A stretch of 64,000 nucleotides of DNA, from contig NZ_CP009048.1 of the NCBI RefSeq assembly GCF_000746525.1, forward strand, positions 3,775,501 to 3,839,500, given 5' to 3'. The notes beneath the pieces were generated by a model, which made no database searches, was not told the DNA's origin, and saw nothing but the letters and a program-made list of their open reading frames with translations. The translations under genes and the position numbers were made by a program. The stretch is from Pseudomonas alkylphenolica (GTDB taxonomy: Bacteria; Pseudomonadota; Gammaproteobacteria; Pseudomonadales; Pseudomonadaceae). Position 1 is the first letter of the stretch; each line of letters begins with the position of its first letter. Shown here one piece after another: positions 34,348 to 42,958 of the stretch.

Positions 34348-35310
34348 TCAGTCGACTTTGTGCCGGGCGGCATACAGGCAGAGCATTTCCATGGCCAGTG
34401 TCGACCCCGCCAGGGCGGTGATATCGGCATGGTCATAGGCCGGTGCGACCTCCACCAGGTCCATACCGACCAGATTGATACCGCGCAGGCCACCGATGAT
34501 CTCCAGCGCCTGCACCGTGGTCAGCCCGCCGCATACCGGGGTCCCGGTGCCTGGCGCGTAAGCCGGGTCGAGGCAGTCGATGTCGAAGGTCAGGTACACC
34601 GGATGGTCGCCGACCCGCTGACGGATTGCTTCGATGATCGCCTGACAGCCACGCTGGTGCACCTGACGCGCATCCAGCACGGCAAAGCCCTGGGTATCGT
34701 CATTGGTGGTACGCAAGCCGATCTGCACCGAGCGCGACGGATCCACCAGGCCTTCGCGAGCGGCATGCCAGAACATCGTGCCGTGGTCGACGCGCCCGCC
34801 CCCCTCCTCACACGGCCAGGTGTCACTGTGGGCGTCGAAATGGATCAGCGACAGCGGACCATGTTTGCGTGCATGGGCCTTGAGCAGCGGGTAACTGATG
34901 AAGTGATCGCCGCCGAGGGTGAGCATCGCGCAACCGGCTTCGAGGATCTGCTCGGCATGGGCCTGGATACTGTCTGGAATGGTCTGCGGGCTGCCGTAGT
35001 CGAAGTTGCAATCGCCATAGTCGATCACCGCCAGGTGATCGAACGGGTCGAACTCCCACGGCCAGTGACGGGCCCAGGCCTGCTGCACGGAGGCGCTGCG
35101 AATGGCGCGCGGGCCGAAACGCGCACCGGGGCGGTTGCTGGTGGCGGTGTCGAACGGCACGCCGCTGACCACTACATCGACGCCGAGCAGATCGCGGGTG
35201 TAACGCCGACGGGAAAAGCTGGTGATCCCGGCAAAGGTGTTTTCGGCGACCGTGCCATACAGACTGTCACGGGTCATTGCCTGGTCGTTATCGGGGGCGA
35301 GATCCATCAT
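34348..35310 (-). CDS. speB: Agmatinase
   Basis: 320 residues, arginase/ureohydrolase fold. All Mn2+ motifs are present: GGDH (about 133-136), FDAHSD (about 157-162) and FDIDCLDPAYAPGTGTP (about 244-260). HGTMFWHAAREGLVDP and GMDLVEVAPAYDHADITALA match E. coli SpeB rather than the guanidinobutyrase GbuA. SpeB hydrolyses agmatine to putrescine and urea. The 19-base gap to the polyamine-binding protein gene upstream suggests an agmatine/putrescine uptake-and-use operon controlled by the divergent LysR gene. Confidence 0.9.
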   Translation of the reverse strand: MMDLAPDNDQAMTRDSLYGTVAENTFAGITSFSRRRYTRDLLGVDVVVSGVPFDTATSNRPGARFGPRAIRSASVQQAWARHWPWEFDPFDHLAVIDYGDCNFDYGSPQTIPDSIQAHAEQILEAGCAMLTLGGDHFISYPLLKAHARKHGPLSLIHFDAHSDTWPCEEGGGRVDHGTMFWHAAREGLVDPSRSVQIGLRTTNDDTQGFAVLDARQVHQRGCQAIIEAIRQRVGDHPVYLTFDIDCLDPAYAPGTGTPVCGGLTTVQALEIIGGLRGINLVGMDLVEVAPAYDHADITALAGSTLAMEMLCLYAARHKVD

Positions 35311-35329
35311 CGGGCTCCTGTTCTGGTTG

Positions 35330-36409
35330 TTATTGGCGGCTACGGAAAGCGGTCCACAGGCGGGTGCGCTGGCGCATATCGCTCAAGGCCATGCTGCGGT
35401 CGGCAAACAGGCGCGCGCGCACTACGTCCGAAGGGTAGATATCCGGGTCGTTGCGCACCGCCTCATCCACCAGCGGCGTGGCCGCCTGGTTGGCGTTGGC
35501 GAAGAACAACGTGTTGGTCAGCGGCGCGACTGAATCGGGGCGCAGCATGAAGGCGATAAATGCGCGTGCCGCCTCCGGGTGTGGCGCATCCTTGGGGATG
35601 ACCAGGTTGTCCTGCCAGATCAGCGTGCCCTCGCGGGGAATCCGGTACACCACCTGGTACGGCTTGCCAGCCTGGCGGGCCTGCTCGGCGGCCATCGCGG
35701 CATCGCCGTTGTAGGTCAGTGCCAGACAGACGCTGCCATTGGCCAGGTCGTTGATCTGCCGGCCGTTGGCGACATAGCTGATCGACGGTTGCAGCTGCTT
35801 GAGCAGCGCCTGGGCTGCGGCCAGATCGTCCTTGTTGCGGCTATAGGGATCCTTGCCCAGGTAGTGCAGGGCCACGCCGATCACCTCCTGAGGCGAGTCG
35901 GACATGGCGATCCCGCAATCCTTGAGCTTGCTGGCATATTCAGGTTTGAACAGCAGATCGAGGCTGTCCAGCGGCGCATCGCCGACCCGCTGGCGCACGG
36001 CCTCAAGATTCAGTCCCAGGCCCAGGGTGCCCCAGGTGTAAGGCACCGCATACTGGTTGCCGGGGTCGACTTCGGCCAGTTTGCCCAGCAGGTCCTTGTC
36101 CAGATTGCTGTAGCCGGGCATCGCCTGCGCCTGCAAGGGCTGCAACGCCCCCGCAGCCAAAGCCCGGGCCAGCAAGCTGGAAGACGGCACCACCACGTCA
36201 TAGCCGCTGCCGCCGGTAAGCAACTTGGTTTCCAGCACTTCGGTGGTGTCGAAGGTGTCGTAGCGCACCTTGTAGCCGCTTTCCTTTTCAAAGCGCTGCA
36301 AAGTCTCTGGCGCCACGTAGTCGGCCCAGCTGTAGAGGTTGAGGACTTTTTCTTCGGCCTGAAGCGGCAAGGCCAGCATCACAGCGGACAACCACAGGTA
36401 TCTATGCAT
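35330..36409 (-). CDS. Polyamine ABC transporter binding protein (PotF/SpuD-like)
   Basis: 359 residues. ATG at 36409 with AAGGT upstream is preferred over a GTG three codons earlier. Signal peptide HRYLWLSAVMLALPLQA. The mature protein is of the PotD/PotF class: LNLYSWADYVAPETL, TKLLTGGSGYDVVVPSSSLLARAL, PYTWGTLGLGLN, LFKPEYASKLKDCGIAMSDSP. These are the segments that line the polyamine site. No permease or ATPase gene follows, so it must dock to a transporter encoded elsewhere. Its ligand may be agmatine or putrescine, given speB next to it. Confidence 0.87.
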   Translation of the reverse strand: MHRYLWLSAVMLALPLQAEEKVLNLYSWADYVAPETLQRFEKESGYKVRYDTFDTTEVLETKLLTGGSGYDVVVPSSSLLARALAAGALQPLQAQAMPGYSNLDKDLLGKLAEVDPGNQYAVPYTWGTLGLGLNLEAVRQRVGDAPLDSLDLLFKPEYASKLKDCGIAMSDSPQEVIGVALHYLGKDPYSRNKDDLAAAQALLKQLQPSISYVANGRQINDLANGSVCLALTYNGDAAMAAEQARQAGKPYQVVYRIPREGTLIWQDNLVIPKDAPHPEAARAFIAFMLRPDSVAPLTNTLFFANANQAATPLVDEAVRNDPDIYPSDVVRARLFADRSMALSDMRQRTRLWTAFRSRQ

Positions 36410-36510
36410 GTCGGGCACCTTTATTCAGTGGATGCCGCCAGCATGCACGCCGGGTTACATTGCTAAAATGGCAAGTTACTTAACCTGACATTCACCTGGA
36501 GCAATGTTTG

Positions 36511-37401
36511 ATGCTCGGACAACTGCACGACCTCGACCTGCACCTGCTGCGGCTGTTCGTCACTGTAGTCGAGGCTGGCGGCTTCAGTGCCGCCCAGGGC
36601 GTGCTGGGCCTGAGCCAGCCAAGCATCAGCCAGCAGATGGCACGCCTGGAGACGCGCCTTGGCTATCGCCTGTGCAGTCGCGGCAAAGGCGGTTTTGGCC
36701 TGACCGCCAAAGGCGAGGTGCTGCTCAAGGCGACACGGGAATTGCTGGTGCAGATCGAAGCCTTTCGCCATCAGGCCAATGGCGTCGCCGGGCGTTTACT
36801 CGGTGAGGTGCGCGTGGGCATTTCCGAAGCCCAGGACAGCAGTGTGACCTTGCGCCTGGCGCACGCCATCGAGCGTTTTCGCCAACGGGACGAGTCGGTA
36901 CGCCTGGAACTGGTCAGCGCCATGCCGGCCGACCTTGAGCGCCTGCTGTTGCAGCAGCGCCTGGACCTGGCCATCGGTTATTTCTCCGGCAAGCAGTCCG
37001 CCTTCGACTACACGCCGTTGTTCGAAGAGACCCAGCGCCTGTACTGCGCCAGCCATCACCCACTGGCGAGCCAGACGCAGGTGAGCCTGGAGGTACTGCT
37101 GGAGGCCGACCAGGTCGAACACCCCTACAGTTTTCTCGAGAGCCCCGACCCGCTCAGCGGCGGTCGGGCTTCGGCGCGCTCCGAGCAGGTCGAAGGCGCC
37201 CTGGCGTTTATTTTGTCCGGGCGCCACATCGGCTACCTGCCCTGCCACTTCGCGGCCCCCTGGGTCGAGCGCGGCTTGTTGCACGGGCTCGACCCGGCAC
37301 TCAACTTCCAGGTGCCATTCGCCCTCGCCCGTCACCGCGCCCAGGTGCCCAGCGATGCCCAGCAAGCCTTCAACGCTGATCTGCTGAGTGCGTTCGCCTG
37401 A
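36511..37401 (+). CDS. LysR-family regulator divergent from the agmatinase operon
   Basis: 296 residues from the ATG at 36511. N-terminal winged helix (DLHLLRLFVTVVEAGGFSAAQGVLGLSQPSISQQMARLETRLGYRLC is the region at about 8-55), then the effector domain (about 92-290, starting GEVRVGISEAQDSS). The 101-base gap to the divergent polyamine-binding protein gene is the likely operator region. Control of the speB/binding-protein pair is inferred from this arrangement. It converges with the TonB receptor gene, with one base between the stop codons. Confidence 0.88.
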   Translation: MLGQLHDLDLHLLRLFVTVVEAGGFSAAQGVLGLSQPSISQQMARLETRLGYRLCSRGKGGFGLTAKGEVLLKATRELLVQIEAFRHQANGVAGRLLGEVRVGISEAQDSSVTLRLAHAIERFRQRDESVRLELVSAMPADLERLLLQQRLDLAIGYFSGKQSAFDYTPLFEETQRLYCASHHPLASQTQVSLEVLLEADQVEHPYSFLESPDPLSGGRASARSEQVEGALAFILSGRHIGYLPCHFAAPWVERGLLHGLDPALNFQVPFALARHRAQVPSDAQQAFNADLLSAFA

Positions 37402-37402
37402 C

Positions 37403-39847
37403 TCAGTAAGCCATCGACCAGGTCAGCGTGTAGGTGCGACCGCGGCCCTGATAGTCATACAAGTACTCCGGGCCGTAGGTTGGCGAGTAGAACAGGGTCG
37501 CGCGCTGGCCCCAGACCGTACTGTACTGCTTGTCGAGCAGGTTCTGGATACCGGCGCTGAAGGTGCCGAAGCCGGTGTCCTGGCTGCCCAGCAGGTCGAA
37601 GGTGGTGTAGCCGCTGATTTCGTGATCGGCATCATCCTTGAGGGTGAAGGCGTGGTTGGCTTGCAGCCGCGCACTACGCCCATCGCCCTTCCAGCCAACA
37701 AAGGCCGTGGATTTGGACAGCGAGGCGTAGCGGGCATCGCGCTTGATCCAGTCACCGTCCTTGTCCTCTTCTTCCGAACGTACCAAGTGCAGGGTGCTAC
37801 CGGCTTCCCAGCCACTTTCGAAGTGGCGGGTCAGCGCGCCTTCGAAACCGAAGTCGCGGCTCTTCTGATCTTCAACGTTGATGGTCAAGGTGGCCATGTC
37901 GGTGGTGATGATCTTGTCCGACCAGATGTAGTACACCGCTGCCTGGGCATCCCAGTCCAGGTCGGCATAGCGCCAGCCCAGCTCCACCTGACGGCTCTTG
38001 ATCCCGGCCAGCGGGTTGTCTTCGACGCTCAAGCCGGGCTTGCCGTAATACTTGGCCGGGTCTGGCAGGTCGAAACCTTCGCCGTAGTTGGTCCAGACCT
38101 GGTGGCCGTTCTTGAAGTCATAGATGGCGCCGAGGTTGAACAGGTTGACCTGATAGTCGTTATTACCGCCGGGGACGTTCTTGAAGTCGCCGACATCCAC
38201 GTCCATCTGCTGGCGCCGGGCGCCGCCGGAGACGGTCAGGTTGTCGGTGGCGTGCCAGTCCAGCTGGGCGTAGTACGACAGGCCATCCACCCGGTAACTG
38301 GGATAGCGCGGAGCCTTGCTGGCCTTGTCCAGGTCCAGGCCACCGCTTTGCGACGACGTCAGGGCATCGAAGGTGGTCTGCTCGGCATTGAAGCGCTCGC
38401 GGTCCAGATCCACGCCGTAGGTCAGCTTGAGCGTGTCCCATTGCTTGGCAAACAACGCCTTGAGGCTGCTGACCTCGAAGTTCTGCTGCGACGCGGCAAA
38501 GTACACGCCTTTGACGCCCGCCGGCTTGCCAGGGTTGTAGTACGGGAACGGATAGAAGTTGTCGTCTTCTTTGCGGTACGACGCCTGCAGGTAGAAGTCC
38601 TGACCGAGCACATCGCTGTGGTGGTAGTTGGCGTTGAGCAGCAAACGCTTGGTGCGTGGTTCCAGGTCTGTGGAGTAGCCGCTGCGCAGCTCGGCATCCT
38701 CCAGGTTCGAGGGGGCGTTGTGCTTCAGGTTGGGAAAGTAGATACCCGTGCTGCCGTGATTGCCCGAATCGTAATATTGGGCCAACAGGTCAAGGCTTTG
38801 TTCGTCGTTGAATTGCAGGCCCAGGCTGCCGAGTACATCGATGGTGCGGTTGTACTGCAAGTCGGTCTGGGTGTTATCGATAAAGATCTGGTCGCCGGCG
38901 CCATCGTAGAACGCTTCGTTCTGCTCGGCGGAAACACCCAGGCGTGCGTTGACCCGCTCGTTACCACCGCTGACCGACTGAGCGATGCGCGTCGAAAGGT
39001 CGTCGCTGTTATTGAAACCACTGCTGGCGCCGACCTGGGTCTCGAAGCGCGCCGGACCGGCTTCGCCCTTCTTGGTGACAATGTTGATGATGCCGCCCGT
39101 GGCACCGCCGCCGTAAATGGCGCTGGCCCCGGAAAGCACTTCGACACGCTGGACGTTGAACGGCGAGATGCTGTCGAACTGCCGCGACAGGCCACGGGAA
39201 CTGTTCTGGCTGACACCGTCGATCATCACCAGAACATTACGGCCACGCATGTTCTGCCCATAGTTGGTACGCCCTTCCGGCGCCAGGTCCAGGCCCGGCA
39301 CCAGTTTGCCGATCGCCTCCTTGAGGCTGACCCCGCTGTTGATCTGCTCATTGAGCTGCTGCTGATCGACGACCCAGACGGTGCCGGGAATTTCACTGAT
39401 CGAAGTGCTGGTTCGGGAAGCGACACTGACTTCAATGGGTTTGAGGCTGACGCTTGCAGGAGCGGTCTGCATTTTGCGCAGGATTACCGTGCGCGAATCG
39501 CTGAACTGCCAGCTCATGCCGCTACCGGCCAACAGGTTCTGCAGGGCCTGGGCAATGCTGTAGCGCCCCTCAAGGGCCGGGCTTTGCAGGCCGGCAACGT
39601 CGGCGGTGGTGTACAGCAGGTGCAGGCCGGCCTGGTCGGCGAAGGAGGTCAGGGCCTGGTCAAGCGCCTGGGCTGGCAGCGCCAGGTTCACTTCACGGTC
39701 TTGCTGGGTGCTGGCTTGGGCAGCATTCACGCTCTCGGCTGCGTGTACCCAGACTGGGCCGAGCAGCGCGGCGACGGCGGTGGAAGCCAGCAGAGCGTGT
39801 TTGAAACTACCGGTGGAGCGGGCGATTGGCTTGAGCGTAGCCTTCAC
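37403..39847 (-). CDS. TonB-dependent siderophore receptor (IutA/ChtA-like, with signalling domain)
   Basis: 814 residues, GTG start with GGAAG upstream. Signal peptide, then a secretin/TonB short N-terminal signalling domain (about 53-125, VNLALPAQALDQALTSFADQ to GMSWQFSDSRTVILRK), plug (about 140-255, with MRGRNVLVMIDGV and NIVTKKG), and a 22-strand barrel ending in Y-T-L-T-W-S-M-A-Y. The plug and barrel closely track E. coli IutA (aerobactin): EGRTNYGQNMRGR, VEVLSGASAIYGGGATGG, FDLPDPAKYYG, SPTYGPEYLYDYQGRGRTY. The added signalling domain fits the adjacent fecI/fecR pair. Confidence 0.92.
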   Translation of the reverse strand: MKATLKPIARSTGSFKHALLASTAVAALLGPVWVHAAESVNAAQASTQQDREVNLALPAQALDQALTSFADQAGLHLLYTTADVAGLQSPALEGRYSIAQALQNLLAGSGMSWQFSDSRTVILRKMQTAPASVSLKPIEVSVASRTSTSISEIPGTVWVVDQQQLNEQINSGVSLKEAIGKLVPGLDLAPEGRTNYGQNMRGRNVLVMIDGVSQNSSRGLSRQFDSISPFNVQRVEVLSGASAIYGGGATGGIINIVTKKGEAGPARFETQVGASSGFNNSDDLSTRIAQSVSGGNERVNARLGVSAEQNEAFYDGAGDQIFIDNTQTDLQYNRTIDVLGSLGLQFNDEQSLDLLAQYYDSGNHGSTGIYFPNLKHNAPSNLEDAELRSGYSTDLEPRTKRLLLNANYHHSDVLGQDFYLQASYRKEDDNFYPFPYYNPGKPAGVKGVYFAASQQNFEVSSLKALFAKQWDTLKLTYGVDLDRERFNAEQTTFDALTSSQSGGLDLDKASKAPRYPSYRVDGLSYYAQLDWHATDNLTVSGGARRQQMDVDVGDFKNVPGGNNDYQVNLFNLGAIYDFKNGHQVWTNYGEGFDLPDPAKYYGKPGLSVEDNPLAGIKSRQVELGWRYADLDWDAQAAVYYIWSDKIITTDMATLTINVEDQKSRDFGFEGALTRHFESGWEAGSTLHLVRSEEEDKDGDWIKRDARYASLSKSTAFVGWKGDGRSARLQANHAFTLKDDADHEISGYTTFDLLGSQDTGFGTFSAGIQNLLDKQYSTVWGQRATLFYSPTYGPEYLYDYQGRGRTYTLTWSMAY

Positions 39848-39957
39848 AATGTTCTTCCAGGCAAGGTGTAAATGAGAATGGATTGCTGATCAGTCTCACT
39901 ACGACGATTGGGCGAAGAAGAACTTGCAGTGCGAAGTTGAAATTATTTTTTCTGTTC

Positions 39958-40038
39958 CGATGCTATCGCGGGGCAAGCCCGCTCCCACAGGGGCAGGTGA
40001 TGCACCCGTGGGAGCGGGCTTGCCCCGCGATAGCATCG
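39958..40038. repeat. REP palindrome pair with extended perfect arms (fifth)
   Basis: The arms are longer than in the other copies: cgatgctatcgcgggg... pairs with ...gcgatagcatcg, giving about 31 bp of inverted repeat. It lies between the receptor gene and the end of fecR. Confidence 0.93.
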
Positions 40039-40039
40039 A

Positions 40040-40918
40040 TCAATACACCACCGCCAGCCACGGCAGATAGGTAACTTTCAGCGCATAACGCTGCTCCAGA
40101 GTGCGCAACAACCCTTGCGGATCGTTCAGGTCAAACACCCCGCTGACCTGCATCGCCCCCAGTTGCTGGTCGGACAACACAATGCGCCCATGCTGATAAC
40201 GCTCAAGCTCGGCCAACACCTCGCGCAAAGGCTTGCCGTTGAAGATCAGTTTGCCGCGCTGCCAGGCAGTCAGCGCCCCGGCGTCCGCAGTGGCCTGCAA
40301 CCTGCGCTCACCCAGCTGAGCCTCGCCTTTGGCAATGACCACGCGGTTATGGCTGCCATCACGACGCACACTGAACACCGCCCCACTGCCCTGCACCGAT
40401 TCGCCCCCGGCCTCGACGACAAAGGGACGCGGGTCGCTGGCCGGCTCGAAGAGTGCCTCGCCCGCCTTGAGCATCAGCCGTCGCTGGCCATCGCTGAAAT
40501 CCACCGACAAGGCACTGCCACTGTTGAGCAGTACCTGCGAGCCGTCGGTCAGGGTAATACGCTGCTGCTGACCAACGCTGGTGTGGTAGTCGGCGAGCAA
40601 GGCCGGTGCCTGTTGCCAGCCACCATAACCAACCAGCGCCAACACCAGTGAAGCGGCAAGGGCACTGCCCCAGCGACGTCGGCGTGGCGCTGCGGCAGTC
40701 AACTGGGCCGCAGCTTGGGTCTGGCCCAGATCACCCCACAAGGCTTCCGCCTCCCGGGCCGCCTCGGTGTGGGCCGGACTCAGCTGGCGCCAGCGCTGAT
40801 AGCGCGCGCGGTCAGCCTCACGGGCGTTGCCGGAATGCAACAACACCTGCCAGTCGAGGGCATCGTCGGACAAATCGCTGAGCGGCTGCGGTGCAGGCAT
40901 GGCTAGGGCATCAATCAT
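40040..40918 (-). CDS. fecR: FecR-type anti-sigma/sensor protein
   Basis: 292 residues from an ATG overlapping the fecI stop (ATGATTGA). The cytoplasmic N-terminal anti-sigma domain (about 10-60) has the characteristic WQVLLHSGNAREADRARYQRWRQLSPAHTEA. One membrane helix follows (about 84-102, GSALAASLVLALVGYGGW). The periplasmic FecR domain (about 115-205, starting RITLTDGSQVLLNSGSALSV) and a C-terminal STN-like segment (RGKLIFNGKPLREVLAEL) contact the receptor's signalling domain. It relays siderophore occupancy of the receptor to the sigma factor. Confidence 0.92.
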   Translation of the reverse strand: MIDALAMPAPQPLSDLSDDALDWQVLLHSGNAREADRARYQRWRQLSPAHTEAAREAEALWGDLGQTQAAAQLTAAAPRRRRWGSALAASLVLALVGYGGWQQAPALLADYHTSVGQQQRITLTDGSQVLLNSGSALSVDFSDGQRRLMLKAGEALFEPASDPRPFVVEAGGESVQGSGAVFSVRRDGSHNRVVIAKGEAQLGERRLQATADAGALTAWQRGKLIFNGKPLREVLAELERYQHGRIVLSDQQLGAMQVSGVFDLNDPQGLLRTLEQRYALKVTYLPWLAVVY

Positions 40919-41429
40919 GGTTGTGTTTGAGCCAGTCACGGCAGTGGCGCAGGGCCTGGCCGATGTATTTTGCCACCATGCTTTCGGAAACGCCCAGCTG
41001 TTGTGCGATCTGCGCCTGGGTCAGGCCTTCGACGCGATTGAGCAACAATGCCTGGCGAGCGTTGGGAGGCAGCTGCAACAGTGCTTCGTCCAGTTGTGCC
41101 AGGCGTTCGCGGGCCAGCAACGCAGCTTCCGGTGCAGGTGCCGGGCACGGTACCTGGCTTGCAGCGGCGCTGTCGTCGAGATTGCCGGCCATGCGCTGCT
41201 CGCGACGCAGGGTATCGATGGCCAGGTTGCCGGCCACGCGAAAGATGAAACTGCGCGCATGCAGCACCGGCAGTTCCTGCTGCTCGATCCTGACCAGCTT
41301 GAGGTAGGTTTCCTGGGCCACATCAGCCGCCCGTTGACGGTCGCTCATGCGCCGGGTCAGGAACTGCAGCAGGTCATCGTAATGTTCCTGGAAACTGGCC
41401 AGCAGCCCGGACACGGGGGACGTCAACAT
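40911..41429 (-). CDS. fecI: ECF sigma factor, FecI type
   Basis: 172 residues. Region 2 (about 18-85): HYDDLLQFLTRRMSDRQRAADVAQETYLKLVR and the -10 recognising ARSFIFRVAGNLAID. Region 4 (about 115-165): LPPNARQALLLNRVEGLTQAQIAQQLGVSESMV, with the helix-turn-helix for the -35. FecI sigma factors transcribe one receptor gene when the siderophore is bound. It is translationally coupled to fecR and behind a Fur box. The ribosome site is poor. Confidence 0.93.
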   Translation of the reverse strand: MLTSPVSGLLASFQEHYDDLLQFLTRRMSDRQRAADVAQETYLKLVRIEQQELPVLHARSFIFRVAGNLAIDTLRREQRMAGNLDDSAAASQVPCPAPAPEAALLARERLAQLDEALLQLPPNARQALLLNRVEGLTQAQIAQQLGVSESMVAKYIGQALRHCRDWLKHNHD

Positions 41430-41466
41430 GGAGGGATTCGATGGGCCTTGGCAACGGAAGTCAGAC

Positions 41467-41485
41467 GTTAATGAGAAACAGTATC
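41467..41485 (-). promoter_or_regulatory. Fur box upstream of fecI
   Basis: On the minus strand GATACTGTTTCTCATTAAC agrees with the 19-base Fur consensus GATAATGATAATCATTATC at 14 positions. It lies 38 bases before the fecI ATG, where a promoter would be. A weaker AATGAGAAT element (39870s) sits before the receptor gene, about 10 of 19. Confidence 0.7.
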
Positions 41486-41543
41486 GTTCAAAAGACCGAC
41501 AGGTTTCAACGTCGCCGTGCTTTCGCGGCAGGCCTGGCGGGCG

Positions 41544-41798
41544 TTACTTGGCCGCTGCCATCAGTTTGTTGACTTCACTACGGACCATATTGGCGAACTC
41601 GGGCGGCGACATGCCGTCCAGTTCGGAGCGTACCCATTCGGCCCACTTGCCCTTGCGCCGGGGCTTTTCGGCGATCAGCCGCGCGGCCTCGCCTTTGGCC
41701 TTGCCCAGGTTGGTCTGCCAGAGCTCGAACAGTCGCGCTTTCTCGTCCTCGATCTGCGCCCGTTCGGCGAAGCTCTTGTTGGCCAGATTGAAACTCAT
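41544..41798 (-). CDS. Small basic hypothetical protein, 84 aa
   Basis: Start at the ATG at 41798 (AGGA upstream); 32 further upstream codons are open but have no support. The protein is charged, Lys/Ala/Glu-rich and helical (SFAERAQIEDEKARLFELW, AARLIAEKPRRKGKWAEWVRSEL), with a C-terminal helix (SPPEFANMVRSEVNKLMAAAK). It is soluble. It looks like a conserved pseudomonad hypothetical. The high positive charge in the middle could allow nucleic-acid contact, but that is only a guess. It is divergent from the DUF883 gene. Confidence 0.62.
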   Translation of the reverse strand: MSFNLANKSFAERAQIEDEKARLFELWQTNLGKAKGEAARLIAEKPRRKGKWAEWVRSELDGMSPPEFANMVRSEVNKLMAAAK

Positions 41799-41928
41799 GA
41801 GGGTGTCCTGCCGCTGGAAAATAGGCGCTATCTTACACTGTAGCCGCAAGGGCCCGGCAAACCGCTGCAACTTTCCGCGCCCACCGGTATCCATTGTTCA
41901 ATGCCCATCAATCGACGAGGAAGTGTCC

Positions 41929-42249
41929 ATGGCCAGGAAAACCACAGTGCAAGCCGAAGCCGAGCAAATCAAGGATCAGGCGTTCAGCGAACTGCAAGCC
42001 CTGATCGAAGACTCGGAAAAGCTGCTGCGCGACAGCGCCGCGCTGGTTGGCGAAGATGCCGAAACCCTGCGCGCCCAGATCGGGCTCAAGCTCAAGCAGG
42101 CGCGCGAAGCGGTTGGCAGCGTACGCAGCAAGGCACAGCCAGTGGTCGATGCCACTCAGGATTACATTGGTGGGCATCCGTGGCAGACAGTGGCGATTTC
42201 GGCGGGATTCGGCTTGGTGGTGGGGCTGTTGCTCGGGCGACGCTCTTAA
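41929..42249 (+). CDS. DUF883 / ElaB-YqjD family membrane-anchored protein
   Basis: 106 residues from the ATG at 41929 (GAGGAAG upstream). A long amphipathic helix (about 3-75, EQIKDQAFSELQALIEDSEKLLRDSAAL) is followed by DYIGGHPWQTVAISAGFGLVVGLLLGRRS, the conserved end of this family: one C-terminal membrane helix with a Gly pattern and an Arg-Arg tail. E. coli ElaB and YqjD are inner-membrane anchored and bind ribosomes in stationary phase. That role is likely but not shown here. A REP pair follows directly. Confidence 0.88.
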   Translation: MARKTTVQAEAEQIKDQAFSELQALIEDSEKLLRDSAALVGEDAETLRAQIGLKLKQAREAVGSVRSKAQPVVDATQDYIGGHPWQTVAISAGFGLVVGLLLGRRS

Positions 42250-42252
42250 AGG

Positions 42253-42314
42253 TATCGCGGGACAAGCCCGCTCCCACAGAGCCCAGCCTGTGGGAGCGGG
42301 CTTGTACCGCGATA
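42253..42314. repeat. REP palindrome pair (sixth)
   Basis: Inverted units with one compensated variation (gcgggacaagcc / ggcttgtaccgc) and a short loop. It lies between the DUF883 and response-regulator gene ends. Confidence 0.9.
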
Positions 42315-42317
42315 CAT

Positions 42318-42944
42318 TCAGCGCAGACTCAACGGCTGCACCACGCCACAAGCAATCGCCATCCCCACCAACGCCGGCAGGTGCTCGGCTTCCATGCGCT
42401 TCATCACCCGTGCCCGATACAGGTCCACGGTCTTCACACTAACCTCAAGCTGCTCGGCTATCTCGCGGTTGCTGAAGCCCTGCACCAGTGGCACGAACAC
42501 ATCCCGCTCACGCGGTGTCAGGCTGTCGATCCGCGCCTGCACCGCCGCTCGTGGCTCACTGCCCGCCAGCGCCTGGGATGACCGCTCGAGCGCCGCCTGG
42601 ACCGCATCCAGCAACAGCTGGTCGTTGTAGGGTTTTTCAATGAAATCACAGGCACCGGCCTTGAACGCCCGGACCACGATCGGCACGTCGGCATGGCCGC
42701 TGAGGAAGATCACCGGCAATTCGACAGCACGCGCGCGCAAGACCTCTTGCACACTCAGCCCGCCCATCCCGGGCATGCGTACATCGAGCAGCACACAGGC
42801 GGGCAAGTGTGCGTCACAGGCCTCCAGAAACGCCTGGCCGCTGGTAAAGGGCAACGCCTGGATACCGACCGACTCCAGCAGCCAGACCGTGGAATCGAGC
42901 ATGCCCTGGTCATCGTCGACCACATAGACTTTCGGTTGCTGCAT
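42318..42944 (-). CDS. FixJ/NarL-type response regulator
   Basis: 208 residues from the ATG at 42944 (AGGAAG upstream). Receiver (about 4-115): VYVVDDDQGMLD with the acid pair, phospho-acceptor D in CVLLDVRMPGMGG (about 54), T/S in FLSGHAD and K in FIEKPYND. LuxR-type helix-turn-helix (about 140-205): DSLTPRERDVFVPLVQGFSNREIAEQLEVSVKTVDLYRARVMKRM. It is 14 bases after the kinase gene. With that soluble PAS kinase it forms a FixLJ-like system, most likely acting on the divergent acyl-CoA genes. Confidence 0.9.
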   Translation of the reverse strand: MQQPKVYVVDDDQGMLDSTVWLLESVGIQALPFTSGQAFLEACDAHLPACVLLDVRMPGMGGLSVQEVLRARAVELPVIFLSGHADVPIVVRAFKAGACDFIEKPYNDQLLLDAVQAALERSSQALAGSEPRAAVQARIDSLTPRERDVFVPLVQGFSNREIAEQLEVSVKTVDLYRARVMKRMEAEHLPALVGMAIACGVVQPLSLR

Positions 42945-42958
42945 CACACTTCCTCTGT

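Noticed and set aside
37388..39871. 827-codon open frame on the plus strand opposite the TonB receptor
   Set aside because: It mirrors the receptor gene, whose protein is clearly real, and has no recognised domain or ribosome site. Such long antisense frames are common at this GC content.
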